Shown: piece by piece, positions 1 to 9,306 of the stretch
Numbering within the stretch: position 1 is the stretch's first letter
Layout of the letters: every line of letters starts with the position of its first letter
Assembly (NCBI GenBank): GCA_937958625.1
Contig: CALGNO010000087.1
Coordinates: forward strand, 1 to 52,510
Origin: an uncultured Neomegalonema sp.
GTDB lineage: Bacteria > Pseudomonadota > Alphaproteobacteria > Rhodobacterales > Rhodobacteraceae
Direction: 5' to 3'
DNA length: 52,510 bases
Notes under the pieces: model-generated
Seen by the model: the letters and a program-made list of their open reading frames with translations, nothing else
Told to the model about the DNA's origin: nothing
Databases searched by the model: none
Position numbers and translations under genes: made by a program

Positions 1-1515
1 CGCCAAGATGCGCGCTGCCAGCTTGCTCCAGAATGACGACCGTTTTCTCCTCGAACTTCTTGAAGTTCTTGGTCCCCTGAAAAACGCCGTCCTTGTTGAC
101 GTCCCACTCGATAAGGTCGCCGTTGTCCCTTTCAAAGAAGATCGTGTAGCCGTTGCCGTTGGCGTCGGCTTTCGTAGCTTCCCAGCCCTGATTGCGAAGG
201 CCGGTTACGGTCGCGTCGGAATTGGTGACGGGAATCCACGCGCTCGACACATTGGGACGCACGGCGAACTCGTCGGCGGCATTGTCCACGCCAAGATGCG
301 CGCTGCCAGCTTGCTCCAGAATGACGACCGTCTTCTCTTCGAACTTCTTGAAGTTCTTCGTCCCCTGGAAAACGCCGTCCTTGTTGACGTCCCACTCGAT
401 AAGGTCGCCGTTGTCCCTCTCAAAAAAGATCGTGTAGCCGTTGCCGTTGGCGTCGGCTTTCGTGGCTTCCCAGCCCTGGTTGCGAAGGCCGGTGACGGTC
501 GCGTCGGAATTGGTGACGGGAATCCACGCGCTCGGCACATTGGGACGCACGGCGAACTCGTCGGCGGCATTGTCCACGCCAAGATGCGCGCTGCCCGCTT
601 GCTCCAAGATGACCACGTCCCTTGTAGGGATGCCGCCCTTACCCTTGGTATTATCGAAATCGACGAGGGTGCCGTCAGAGGAGATGTTCCACTCGACCTC
701 CCGGCCCTCGGTATGCTTTAGCGTCACCGTGAAGCTGCTGCCGTTCGCCTCCGCCTTCGTGGCGTTCCAACCCCGGTCGTTCCACTCCGTGACGGTGGCC
801 CGGTCCTCGGCGATCGGAATCCATTCGCTGGACGCATTCTTGCGCACGACGAAGAAGTTGATGCTCTGGTCCACGCCAAGATGCGCGGTGCCGGCTTGCT
901 CCGTGATGACGACCGTGTCCTCCTCAAAGTTTTTGGTTCCTTGGAACACCCCGTCCTTGTCGATGCTCCACTCGATGGTGTCGCCGTTATCCCTCTCCAG
1001 AAAGATCGTGTAGCCACTCCCGTTGGCGTCCACTTTCGTGGCTTCCCAGCCTTGATTGCGAAGACCGGCGACGGTCGTTCCAGAATCCGCAATCGTAGTC
1101 CATCGACCGCCGCCGGATTTACGGATGACGAAAAGGTTAGTAGCCAGATCGATCCCGAGATGGACGGCACCCGCGGTTTCGACGGTTTGGATCGAACTTT
1201 TGTCATCCGCTCGGAATTCGTTTGCCTGTTTGGTATCGACCGGCTCGAAGAAATTGTTATCGCCCTCGGAAACCAGTTCTCCCCCCGAACCGACATCCCA
1301 GACGAGAAGGGCATCGGTTTCGCTGTTCTCCCACAGCACCAGGAAACCAGCGCCATCGACCACGGCGTTCGTCGGTGCGAACCCGCTTTCCTCGAACGAG
1401 GTCGCGGTTCGCCCATGATCGAGGGTCACCCATTCGGAACTTCCGGCCTCTCGAACCGCGTATTGGTCATTGACCCGATCAAGCGCCAGATGCGCCGTTC
1501 CGACCGTTTCGACAA
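1..1515 (-). repeat. In-frame tandem repeats of about 288-300 bp (about 6 units; the two copies at 1-288 and 289-576 nearly identical)
   Basis: 'cgccaagatgcgcgctgcc' recurs at 1, 289, 577 and ~874, with diverged copies near 1150 and 1480; exact 288-bp period between the first three. Confidence 0.9.
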
Positions 1516-2059
1516 TCTCGTAGATTGCCCCCGTGCTGCGTTCCTCTCCGTCGAAGACCGCGAGGGCACCACTCTCCAGGGCTTCCCGCGCCTGCACACG
1601 GCGCTCGTCGTTATATTGCGCAGCGCCCGTGACACGATACACTTGTTCAGAAGCAAGCGTTTCCACGCGCTGTACGAACGCCCTGAGTTCCGGCGCAGTC
1701 GCTTTTTGTTCCTTTAGATATTCGTAGACACCGGCGAGGATTTCCTGCCCGTTTTTCAGTAGTGTCTTATCACCGCCTTTGACGACATTCGTGCCGATGC
1801 GTGTTGCGGCGAAGGCAGCGATCGACCCCAGCTTCTGGGCACCCAGCGTCCCGTAATTTCTGTCGGCTTTGGCAGTGACACCGCCAGACACGGCCTTGGC
1901 AACCGCATTCACGGCAGAGGTATTATTCGTACCTTTGATAGTTACTTTTGCATCGCCCTTTTTCTGGGAATTATTTCCACTGGACGATGCCAGGCCTTGA
2001 TTGCCGACGCCGGTGTTGTTTGCAGCGTTAGATTCACCCGTGTTGACGCCCGCTATCAT
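1..2059 (-). CDS. Tandem-repeat protein, C-terminus beyond window; W_rich_C-like (tryptophan-rich) repeats; N-term MIAGVNTGESNAANNTGVGNQG
   Basis: Manual reverse-strand translation gives one open frame from ATG at 2059 to the window edge, with repeats like EQAGSAHLGVDNAADEFAVRPN..WIPVTNSDATVTGLRNQGWEATKADANGNGYTIFFERDNGDLIEWDVNKDGVFQGTKNF. Not in the ORF track because it has no stop in the window. Confidence 0.85.
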   Translation of the reverse strand, partial: MIAGVNTGESNAANNTGVGNQGLASSSGNNSQKKGDAKVTIKGTNNTSAVNAVAKAVSGGVTAKADRNYGTLGAQKLGSIAAFAATRIGTNVVKGGDKTLLKNGQEILAGVYEYLKEQKATAPELRAFVQRVETLASEQVYRVTGAAQYNDERRVQAREALESGALAVFDGEERSTGAIYEIVETVGTAHLALDRVNDQYAVREAGSSEWVTLDHGRTATSFEESGFAPTNAVVDGAGFLVLWENSETDALLVWDVGSGGELVSEGDNNFFEPVDTKQANEFRADDKSSIQTVETAGAVHLGIDLATNLFVIRKSGGGRWTTIADSGTTVAGLRNQGWEATKVDANGSGYTIFLERDNGDTIEWSIDKDGVFQGTKNFEEDTVVITEQAGTAHLGVDQSINFFVVRKNASSEWIPIAEDRATVTEWNDRGWNATKAEANGSSFTVTLKHTEGREVEWNISSDGTLVDFDNTKGKGGIPTRDVVILEQAGSAHLGVDNAADEFAVRPNVPSAWIPVTNSDATVTGLRNQGWEATKADANGNGYTIFFERDNGDLIEWDVNKDGVFQGTKNFKKFEEKTVVILEQAGSAHLGVDNAADEFAVRPNVSSAWIPVTNSDATVTGLRNQGWEATKADANGNGYTIFFERDNGDLIEWDVNKDGVFQGTKNFKKFEEKTVVILEQAGSAHLG

Positions 2060-2456
2060 GATTTCACCCGTCTGAGATTCTACTCATCGAGTAAAGTCGA
2101 TTCCATTAGGGACAGTAACGTAATTATATACTACTTACAATACGTAGTACGCAACTTAAAGTTTATTAATTTTGAATATTTTACAGTGTGATTACGTGAG
2201 TATTTGTGTCGACTTGAATGCCTGTTTTAGAGGGCCAGGACGGCGCTCGACGCCCCGTCCGATGACTACCAAAAATCCGGCGTGATCGTGTCCGGCATCG
2301 AGGACAGGCTCAGCGGCGGCGCTTGGGGCCTTTTACAGCACGTCTCCGTCAAGCAAGCGCGCAGGGCGCTGTCGATAAGGGGAGGACGTGGAATGCTCTC
2401 AACGTTTTTCTGCGAAAAACGTCTGCCGCGCTTGAGAGAGTTGTCTGTGGGAGGCC

Positions 2457-2483
2457 ATCGTTTTTTGCTTTGCAAAAAACGAT
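2457..2483 (-). terminator. Perfect hairpin just downstream of tRNA-Asp
   Basis: atcgttttttgc-ttt-gcaaaaaacgat. A second hairpin, acgtttttc-tgc-gaaaaacgt, lies at about 2399-2420. Confidence 0.6.
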
Positions 2484-2488
2484 ATTGG

Positions 2489-2562
2489 CGCGGTTGACGG
2501 GACTCGAACCCGCGACCCCCGGCGTGACAGGCCGGTACTCTAACCAACTGAGCTACAACCGC
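2489..2562 (-). tRNA. tRNA-Asp (GTC)
   Basis: Reverse strand GCGGTTGTAGCTCAGTTGGTTAGAGTACCGGCCTGTCACGCCGGGGGTCGCGGGTTCGAGTCCCGTCAACCGCG; full cloverleaf, anticodon GTC. Confidence 0.97.
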
Positions 2563-2682
2563 GCATCGCAACATCGTGCGAGCCGTTCGTTTAGTCGCCG
2601 AAAAGCGATGCGTCAAGCGGCCAGTTACGAAATTTGGGGACGCTTTGCGAAAGCGTCCCCTGCCGCGTCGGGGTCGTCGCGA

Positions 2683-3501
2683 TCAGCGGGCGTCGTTCAG
2701 CGCCCAGTCATAGCGATCATCATAGATGCTGCTCGCGCCGCTCGGGCCGCCATACTGGCTCAGATGCCGGATCACGCCTGCATCATTACCGCCGAAATCG
2801 GACTTGTACCATTCGAAGATCGACGACACGACGAGGCCGTTCGAGGTCATCTGCGCCCCGCGCGGATTGGTGATGTAATCGCGCGCCGCCTGATCCAGCG
2901 CCGCGTTCAGTCCGCTGGCGGTGAAGGCGCGGGTCATCAGGTTGGGACAGCCGATCGAGGCACAGTTCACCGCGTAGTGAATTCGCGGATCATTCCAGAC
3001 CGGGCGCATGATGCCATGCTCGATGTCATTGAGGCTGAGCGCGCGGCCATTGACGGTGACCACATCATCATCCCAAGGCCCGCGTGAGAACAGCCCGCCA
3101 CCAATATCGCGAATCGACGCCACCGGGTAGTTGTCGAGAATAATATCGACGGTCTTGGCGTTGTAGAGATTCGCCCAATAGGCAAATGCGGCATCGCGGG
3201 TCATTGATGTCGGGTCCATAGCCGTAAGGCGGCTGATATAGCCCTTGAGCTGTCCCTGCGCTGCCCTTGCGGCGGCATAATCGACCCGGTTCACACCGTC
3301 GGAGCCGGGTCTGACATAGGACGCTAGAAACTGGCTCCAGGCCGAGTGATCGACGCTGCCGACGGACCCGGACCCGGTCCAATGACTGTCGATCAGCGAC
3401 GAGGACGGCGCGGCAACGGCGGGCGATCCGGCGGCAATGGCCATCGGGATCGAGGCAAGCGCGGCGAGGGCGGTGCGGCGGTTCAACATGTCATTCTCCA
3501 T
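2683..3501 (-). CDS. DUF547 family secreted protein
   Basis: From MENDMLNRRTALAALASIPMAIAAGSPAVA (Tat-like signal); AFAYWANLYNAKTVDIILDNYPVASIRDI, HYAVNCASIGCPNL are DUF547 hallmarks. ORF-track start at 3864 rejected because it overlaps the neighbour. Confidence 0.85.
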   Translation of the reverse strand: MENDMLNRRTALAALASIPMAIAAGSPAVAAPSSSLIDSHWTGSGSVGSVDHSAWSQFLASYVRPGSDGVNRVDYAAARAAQGQLKGYISRLTAMDPTSMTRDAAFAYWANLYNAKTVDIILDNYPVASIRDIGGGLFSRGPWDDDVVTVNGRALSLNDIEHGIMRPVWNDPRIHYAVNCASIGCPNLMTRAFTASGLNAALDQAARDYITNPRGAQMTSNGLVVSSIFEWYKSDFGGNDAGVIRHLSQYGGPSGASSIYDDRYDWALNDAR

Positions 3502-3667
3502 GGAATAGGTATCTCGTGAGATATAGATGGCCCCGAAATGCACGGCGCACCAGATGCCCAACGCGGACGTGAAAGGCCGTGAGGAATGGGCGGCGGACTG
3601 TAACGAAAGCCTGAAACGAAAAACGCCGCCCCCGGAGGAGCGGCGCTGACGCTTCGGTAGGGTTGCC

Positions 3668-4126
3668 TTAGCGGCGCGCGCGGCGGAAGTCGCGGCGGGC
3701 GGCGCGATAGCCGCGATTATAGGCACGGTTGGAGCGGAAGCCCCGGTTGCCACGATGGCTCTTGTGGCCGCGGTATCCCCGGTTGCCTCTGTATCCGCGA
3801 TGGCCGCGATAGTGGCGGTGACCCCGGTAGTGATGGCCGCTGCTATACCCGAACGAGAAGGCAATGGGCGGGTTGTAGTAGTATGGCTGCGGCGCGTAAT
3901 ACGTCGGTGCGGGGGCGTAATAGGTGGGGGCGTATCCGCCGCCGCCGTAATATGCCGTGTTTGCCTGTGCCGCCGATCCGAGCACGGTCCCGAGGATCAG
4001 TCCCCCGGCAATCCCGGCCACGACCGCCCCGCCATCGGCATGGGCCTTTTTCGTCGGCACCGCCGCAGCGGCGACCATGGCAAGCCCAAAGGCGGCGGCT
4101 CGCAACGTGTTCCTGATGGAAATCAT
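3668..4126 (-). CDS. Secreted Tyr/Pro-rich protein with C-terminal (RGHRGYRG)n basic repeats
   Basis: Signal peptide MISIRNTLRAAAFGLAMVAAAAV; YYAPxPTYYAP repeats; GYRGNRGYRGHKSHRGNRGFR tail. Confidence 0.75.
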   Translation of the reverse strand: MISIRNTLRAAAFGLAMVAAAAVPTKKAHADGGAVVAGIAGGLILGTVLGSAAQANTAYYGGGGYAPTYYAPAPTYYAPQPYYYNPPIAFSFGYSSGHHYRGHRHYRGHRGYRGNRGYRGHKSHRGNRGFRSNRAYNRGYRAARRDFRRARR

Positions 4127-4305
4127 GTGTTCTTCCTTTTGTTAGCGCCCAGCCAACCCAACGTGATCTTAGTACAGCGTGACAGCTAGGAAAGAAAATT
4201 CGGCGTGATGAGTTCCGTTCGATGGCTGAAAAGGATGCAAATACAAGCATACCTCAAACGGCGCAGCCCCCCGTCAACGTGGCGTTGACGGGGGCGCAAT
4301 GGCGA

Positions 4306-4998
4306 TCAGTAACGGTTCCAGTGGTGACCGTAGGGCGAGACCAGCGGACCGGCGACCCGGTGGTTGTTGGCCAGGCGACGAATGCGCTTGGACTGGCGGT
4401 CGAGGCGCGCCTGCAGCACCGAGAACTCGCCCGCATCGATGATCCCGTCATTGGCCTTGAAGGCCCGGAACTGATCCCGGATGTCGCGCATATTGCGTCT
4501 CAGGCGCTTGCGCTCGCCCTTGCGCAGATCTCCGCGCGCCTTGGCATTCTGGATGCGGTTGCGCTGACGGTCGAGCCGTGCCTGGACCCGCTCGGTCGCA
4601 TCGTAACGCGGTGCGATATAGGCAGGCGCGGTATAGGACGGCGTGTAGGCATAGGTCGGGGCCTTGTAAGTCGGGGTCGTGTAGACCGGGGCCGAATAGG
4701 TCTGCGTGCTGTAAGTCGGCGTCGTGTAAGTCGGCGTCGTGTATGACGGAACGGTGTAGGTCGTGGTCGTCGCCGGCTGCACATACTGAACGCTGCTATT
4801 GGGCTGGACATACTCGATAGGGCCGAGATTCACCGACGGCGCCGTATAGGTGCTGCCATAGGTCGTGCCGTAGGTGGTGGCATGGCTTGGCGCGTAATAG
4901 GTTCCGGCCTTGTGCGCATGGCTGTCATGGGCCGAGGCGGCGGAGGCACCCAGCGCGCTGGCGAGGGCAAGGGTGGCGAATGCGGCGATCTTTTTCAT
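4306..4998 (-). CDS. Secreted protein with TTPTYTTPTY repeats and C-terminal helical/EF-hand-like module
   Basis: Signal peptide MKKIAAFATLALASALGASAASA; PTY repeats; C-term ERVQARLDRQRNRIQNAKARGDLRKGERKRLRRNMRDIRDQFRAFKANDGIIDAGE. Confidence 0.8.
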   Translation of the reverse strand: MKKIAAFATLALASALGASAASAHDSHAHKAGTYYAPSHATTYGTTYGSTYTAPSVNLGPIEYVQPNSSVQYVQPATTTTYTVPSYTTPTYTTPTYSTQTYSAPVYTTPTYKAPTYAYTPSYTAPAYIAPRYDATERVQARLDRQRNRIQNAKARGDLRKGERKRLRRNMRDIRDQFRAFKANDGIIDAGEFSVLQARLDRQSKRIRRLANNHRVAGPLVSPYGHHWNRY

Positions 4999-5307
4999 CG
5001 GACGTCTCCCGTCGTTATACCGGTGGAAGAATTTCCAGCGCGGCCTTCATCCTGAAGCGAGTATGGAACGGGGCGGGCGGAGGTTTCCGTCGCCAGCCAG
5101 CGGGCCAGCGGACAGAATCCACGAAATGGTCACAATGCGGCAGAGAGCACTATCCGTGCGCCGCCGACGAATACCTTATCTTTTTCAATAAATTAAAGGG
5201 ACGGCGCATCCTCTGCGCCGCCCCTTCATGCTCGAACCTGCCTCAAAGTCCGTCGAGCGGCCTCGGCGGGGTCCGGTCTCTTTGGACCGATACCCCGGCG
5301 CGCGGTG

Positions 5308-7134
5308 TCAGTATTTCGGCGTGGACGCCGAAGCCGGTGCGGGGACCGGGCCGTTCCAGGTCTGGCCGGGGGCGTAACCCCAGCTCTGCTGATACCCCGG
5401 CGCGCTGTTCGGCGTATCGAACTCGTAACCCGATGCCGAAGCCCCGAGAGTCGTTTCAGTAAAGGCGGGGGCACCATAAGCCGGTGCGCCGAAGGATGCC
5501 GCTCCGAAGGACGGGGCACCGAAGGTGGGGGCACCGTAGCCGGTCATACCGTAGCCTGGCACACCAAACGTCGGGGCCGTTGCCGCCTCGATCCCGCGCT
5601 GCTTGAGCTGATCGGAGAGGGCATTCAGCTCACCACGGATTTTCGCGGCCTCTGCCTGATCGATCACGTTGTCCTTGCGGGCCGTGTCGAGCAGGTTGCT
5701 GATCGTCTGCAACTTGCCGCGCAGATGCTTGGCGTCGGAACCGGTCAAGCGACCCTTGTTTTCGTTCTCGGCAATGCGGCCCGAGATGCGAGCGATCCGG
5801 CCTGCAAGGCGCTGGGTCGTCATGGCTGCTTCGCCATAGGTGCCGCCCCAGGCGGCGGCCTGAACATTACCCCAGCCATAGGCGGCGGCGTATTGCGAGG
5901 GAAGCTGTGCGTAGCCGGGTGCGCCGAAGGTGGTGGCGCGGGTGCCGTAACCGAACTGCGAATACGGGGCCTGGGCGAATTGCGGCTGCTGCATCGGGCG
6001 CTGGACATAGACCGGGCGGTCCACCGTCACGCGCTTTTCGACATACACAGGGCGATCAACCGGGAACGGGACGCGCTTTTCGACATAGACCGGCTTTTCC
6101 ACCGGATAGGGCACGCGCTTTTCGACATAGACCGGGCGATCCACGGGAACCGGGCGGTCAACATGCACCGGGCGATCAACGGGGACCGGCACCTGAATGA
6201 GCTGTTCCACATAGACGGGACGATCAACGGGAACCGGACGATCGACCGGAACAGCGACACGTCTTTCGACCGGGAACGGCACGCGCTTTTCAACGTAAAC
6301 GGGGCGATCCACGGGCACGGGACGGTCGACGGGAACCGGACGATCAACCGGCACAGGAACCTGAATCCGCTTCTCGACATAGACCGGACGGTCAACGGGC
6401 ACGGGGCGATCAACCGGGACCGGGCGATCCACGGGAACCGGAACCCGAATACGCTTTTCGACATAGACCGGGCGGTCTACCGGCACGGGGCGGTCAACGG
6501 GAACCGGGCGATCAACCGGCACGGGGATGTTGCGATTGACATAGACCGGACGATCCACAGGCACCGGCACGCGCTTTTCAACATAGACGGGGCGGTCAAC
6601 GGGGACGCGGCGCTCGATATAGACCGGGCGATCCACCGGGCGGTTCACGTAGACCGGACGGTCGACATAGACTTTCTTCTCGACGATGCGCTCAACGACC
6701 TGCGACGCCGGAGCGACGGCGGCAGCCTGATAAACCGGCTGCTGAATGTGCTGGTAGGTCGGGGTGGTATAGCTGTGCTGTACCGGCTGGGCCTGCACCG
6801 TCGGCTGATAGGTCGGCAGGGGCGCGCTGTCATAGACCGGTGCCGTCGAGACCGTGTGGCCAACATGGGTCGTGTGACCCAGCTGCGCCTTCTGCATCCG
6901 GTCGCAGGGCGTGCCCGGACGATAGCGGACATTCGGATTGTTGGTCGTCGGGCCGACATTATACGCAAGCTGCTGCGTACCGCCGAAGCTGGTCTCGCTG
7001 TAGCTGGCCGCTGAAATGCCGGAGTCGGTGATGAGACCCCCGTGATCGACACAAGCCAGCGCCACACTCGGGGCGAAAAGGCCAAGCGCCAAAGTCAGCG
7101 CGGCGGTACTCGTTCTCGTGGGAAAGACTGTCAT
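5308..7134 (-). CDS. Large secreted protein with long PVDRPVYVEKR repeat region and C-terminal helical module related to the 4306-4998 protein
   Basis: Signal peptide; about 220 aa of PVDRPV/PVYVEKR repeats; later QRLAGRIARISGRIAENENKGRLTGSDAKHLRGKLQTISNLLDTARKDNVIDQAE. Confidence 0.85.
   Translation of the reverse strand: MTVFPTRTSTAALTLALGLFAPSVALACVDHGGLITDSGISAASYSETSFGGTQQLAYNVGPTTNNPNVRYRPGTPCDRMQKAQLGHTTHVGHTVSTAPVYDSAPLPTYQPTVQAQPVQHSYTTPTYQHIQQPVYQAAAVAPASQVVERIVEKKVYVDRPVYVNRPVDRPVYIERRVPVDRPVYVEKRVPVPVDRPVYVNRNIPVPVDRPVPVDRPVPVDRPVYVEKRIRVPVPVDRPVPVDRPVPVDRPVYVEKRIQVPVPVDRPVPVDRPVPVDRPVYVEKRVPFPVERRVAVPVDRPVPVDRPVYVEQLIQVPVPVDRPVHVDRPVPVDRPVYVEKRVPYPVEKPVYVEKRVPFPVDRPVYVEKRVTVDRPVYVQRPMQQPQFAQAPYSQFGYGTRATTFGAPGYAQLPSQYAAAYGWGNVQAAAWGGTYGEAAMTTQRLAGRIARISGRIAENENKGRLTGSDAKHLRGKLQTISNLLDTARKDNVIDQAEAAKIRGELNALSDQLKQRGIEAATAPTFGVPGYGMTGYGAPTFGAPSFGAASFGAPAYGAPAFTETTLGASASGYEFDTPNSAPGYQQSWGYAPGQTWNGPVPAPASASTPKY
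6005..6685 (-). repeat. Low-complexity repeat region coding for VPVDRPVYVEKR units
   Basis: Many degenerate copies of 'cgcttttcgacatagaccgggcgatccacgggaacc' on the + strand. Confidence 0.9.
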
Positions 7135-7314
7135 GCTCGGTCCTCGGATTTATGTGGAGCGCGCCTGATTCGCTCCTTTTTCTTAAGAAACTACTTTAAG
7201 AAAATTTCGTAAGTCCGCAAGAACATTATATAACGTATGCTGACAATCCTTAATCCGCCCACCCCGGCGCGTTAAGGAAGCATGAATTTTCAGGGTTAAG
7301 AGGGGGTTAACGGC

Positions 7315-8508
7315 TCAGTCTATCGCGAAGGTCAAAGCCTTGAGATATCCGGATTCCGGCAGCGCGGGATGGCTGGGATGGTCTGGACCGGCTCGCCCTG
7401 AACGCAGCAAGCGGCCAGTACGGCGGCCAATGCGAAGGGCTTTCGCCACGGTCTCGCGCAGGGCATCGGGGGTCACGGCGTGGGAGCAGGAACAGACGGT
7501 CAGCGTGCCGCCCGGCTCGACCAAGGGCACGGCAAGGCGCGCGGTGCGCTCATAGGCGCGCATTCCGGCAACCAGCGCCTGTTTCGACGGCGCGAAGGCC
7601 GGAGGATCGCAGACCACCGTCTGAAAGCTGCGCCCCTCCTCCGCCAGCGCCCGCATCGCGTCGAAGGCATCCGCGCGCCGCGCCTCGAACCGCTCGCTGA
7701 AGCCGTTGAGATCGGCGGCATCGGTTGCGAGGCTCAGGGCTGGCTCGGAACTGTCGATGCAGAGTGACCGGGTCGCCCCCGCCGCCAGACATGCGAGCGA
7801 AAAGCCGCCGGTATGGCCGAAAACATCCAGCACCTCGCGGCCCTTGGCCAACCCGGCAACGAAAGCGTGGTTGGGCCTCTGGTCGAAATAGACGCCGGTT
7901 TTCTGGCCGCTCATCAGGTCGGCGAGATAGGTCGCGCCGTTCAACAAGACGCGCACCGGCCCCTGATCTGCGCCGCGTACACAGTCGCGCCCGCCCTCGA
8001 GGCCCTCCTGGGTGCGGCCTCGGGAATCGCGGTTCACAACCACCGTCTCTGGCGCGATCAAGGCATCGAGGGCGGAGAGGATCTCCGGCACCATCGTCTC
8101 GGCCCAGGCGGCGTTCGGCTGGACAGAAACCGCGCTTCCCATCCGGTCGATGACTAGACCGGGCAGGCCGTCTCCCTCGGCATGGCAGAGGCGATAGAAC
8201 GGCGCATCGAACAGGCGATCCCGCAAGGCGAGTGCGCGCTCAAGCCGGGCATGGACCCAGCCCGCATCAATGCGCGCCGTCGGGTCGCGGTCGAGGTCGC
8301 GGGCCGCGATGCCACTGTCGGGATTGACGGCGACCAAGGCCATCGGCTGTCGCTCGGAATTTTCCAGCACGGCGACCGTTCCGGGGGCCAGCCCCCGCGC
8401 CCGCCGATCAAGCACCAGTTCATCCTTGTAAACCCACGGATGCCCATCCCGAAATCGCCCGTCGCGTTTCGGACGGGTGCGCAGGACGGGGTAAGGGGCA
8501 TCGGTCAT
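7315..8508 (-). CDS. Class I SAM-dependent rRNA methyltransferase, RlmI/RlmK-like
   Basis: FRDGHPWVYKDEL (PUA-like), GQKTGVYFDQRPN, VLDVFGHTGGFSL, VVCDPPAFAPSK. Start placed at MTDAPY. Confidence 0.9.
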   Translation of the reverse strand: MTDAPYPVLRTRPKRDGRFRDGHPWVYKDELVLDRRARGLAPGTVAVLENSERQPMALVAVNPDSGIAARDLDRDPTARIDAGWVHARLERALALRDRLFDAPFYRLCHAEGDGLPGLVIDRMGSAVSVQPNAAWAETMVPEILSALDALIAPETVVVNRDSRGRTQEGLEGGRDCVRGADQGPVRVLLNGATYLADLMSGQKTGVYFDQRPNHAFVAGLAKGREVLDVFGHTGGFSLACLAAGATRSLCIDSSEPALSLATDAADLNGFSERFEARRADAFDAMRALAEEGRSFQTVVCDPPAFAPSKQALVAGMRAYERTARLAVPLVEPGGTLTVCSCSHAVTPDALRETVAKALRIGRRTGRLLRSGRAGPDHPSHPALPESGYLKALTFAID

Positions 8509-8598
8509 GGGGCGGTCCAATATCGGAGGATCAGGTGCGTCCGGGCCGTCTTTACAGCCGAATTGCCTGACTGCACAGGGGCGGAGGTTCGAGCAACT

Positions 8599-8937
8599 TT
8601 ATCTCGATTTCTTTTCGTCCGCCCCAGACTGCTTTCCAACCGATAGCGGAAACGGGGACATGCCCGGAAACGTCGCAACCAGTTCCAGCTTTCCGCCCAT
8701 CGCCTCGATATAGGACTGGATCGTGGACACCATCATGTCGTCACGCTTTTCCATCTGCGAAAGCGCGCCTTGGGTGATTTCCATCGCGGATGCCACTTGG
8801 GACTGGGTCAGGGCAAGCGCGCGCCGTGCCTCGGCAATTGTTCGGGCTTCAGACGCAATGCGCTGACCTTTGACTTCGACCGCCGCGCGCTCGTCCGGTG
8901 TCATGTCGTGAAGGATAACGTCTCGCCAGTCGCTCAT
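8599..8937 (-). CDS. XRE-type HTH antitoxin (HigA-like)
   Basis: ARRALALTQSQVASAMEITQGALSQMEKRDDMMVSTIQSYIEAMGGKLEL; start overlaps the upstream toxin stop. Confidence 0.85.
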   Translation of the reverse strand: MSDWRDVILHDMTPDERAAVEVKGQRIASEARTIAEARRALALTQSQVASAMEITQGALSQMEKRDDMMVSTIQSYIEAMGGKLELVATFPGMSPFPLSVGKQSGADEKKSR

Positions 8938-9293
8938 CTGTCTCTATCCTTTTGACCATAATCGTCAAATCGCTGGTCGGCGATGCCGAGAAGCCAGTTG
9001 TAGAACTTCTTCTGGTTTACACCCTGCTTGTCGCCTCCAACCAGCACGACGGCGCGCTGGGCTGGATCGAAGGCGAAGGCGAAACGCCAGACACCGCCAT
9101 CGGCGCTGAACCGCAGCTCTTTCATGTTCGCGTGCCGCGACCCATACAGCGTGTCGACATAGGGGCGGCCAAGGTCAGGGCCTTCAAACTCCAGCGCGAC
9201 CAATGTTTCCCCAAGGGATCGACGCACCCGGACCGGCAGGTCTTTCACTTCATCGCGGAACGCCGGATGCAATTCTATCTTCCATGCCATCAC
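8934..9293 (-). CDS. RelE/HigB-like toxin (Gp49-like)
   Basis: WKIELHPAFRDEVKDLPVRVRRSLGETLVALEFEGPDLGRPYVDTLYGSRHANMKELRFSADGGVWRFAFAFDPAQRAVVLVGGDK. Confidence 0.85.
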   Translation of the reverse strand: MMAWKIELHPAFRDEVKDLPVRVRRSLGETLVALEFEGPDLGRPYVDTLYGSRHANMKELRFSADGGVWRFAFAFDPAQRAVVLVGGDKQGVNQKKFYNWLLGIADQRFDDYGQKDRDR

Positions 9294-9306
9294 GGATAGA
9301 TATTAT

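Noticed and set aside
1-1515. Possible CRISPR array from direct repeats
   Set aside because: 288-bp unit is in-frame coding with no short repeat/spacer structure.
8-1717. Plus-strand and other-frame ORFs over the left-edge repeat (237, 190, 278, 230 aa)
   Set aside because: Wrong frames; they repeat only because the DNA does. The correct minus frame runs to 2059.
2683-3864. 393-aa start for the DUF547 gene
   Set aside because: N-terminal extension overlaps the well-supported 3668-4126 gene; MEND/MLNRRT start has a Tat-like signal.
5305-7014. 569-aa plus-strand ORF (HRAINGDRHLNELFHIDG...)
   Set aside because: Mirror translation of the PVDRPV repeat; the minus-strand frame has a signal peptide and a homologous domain.
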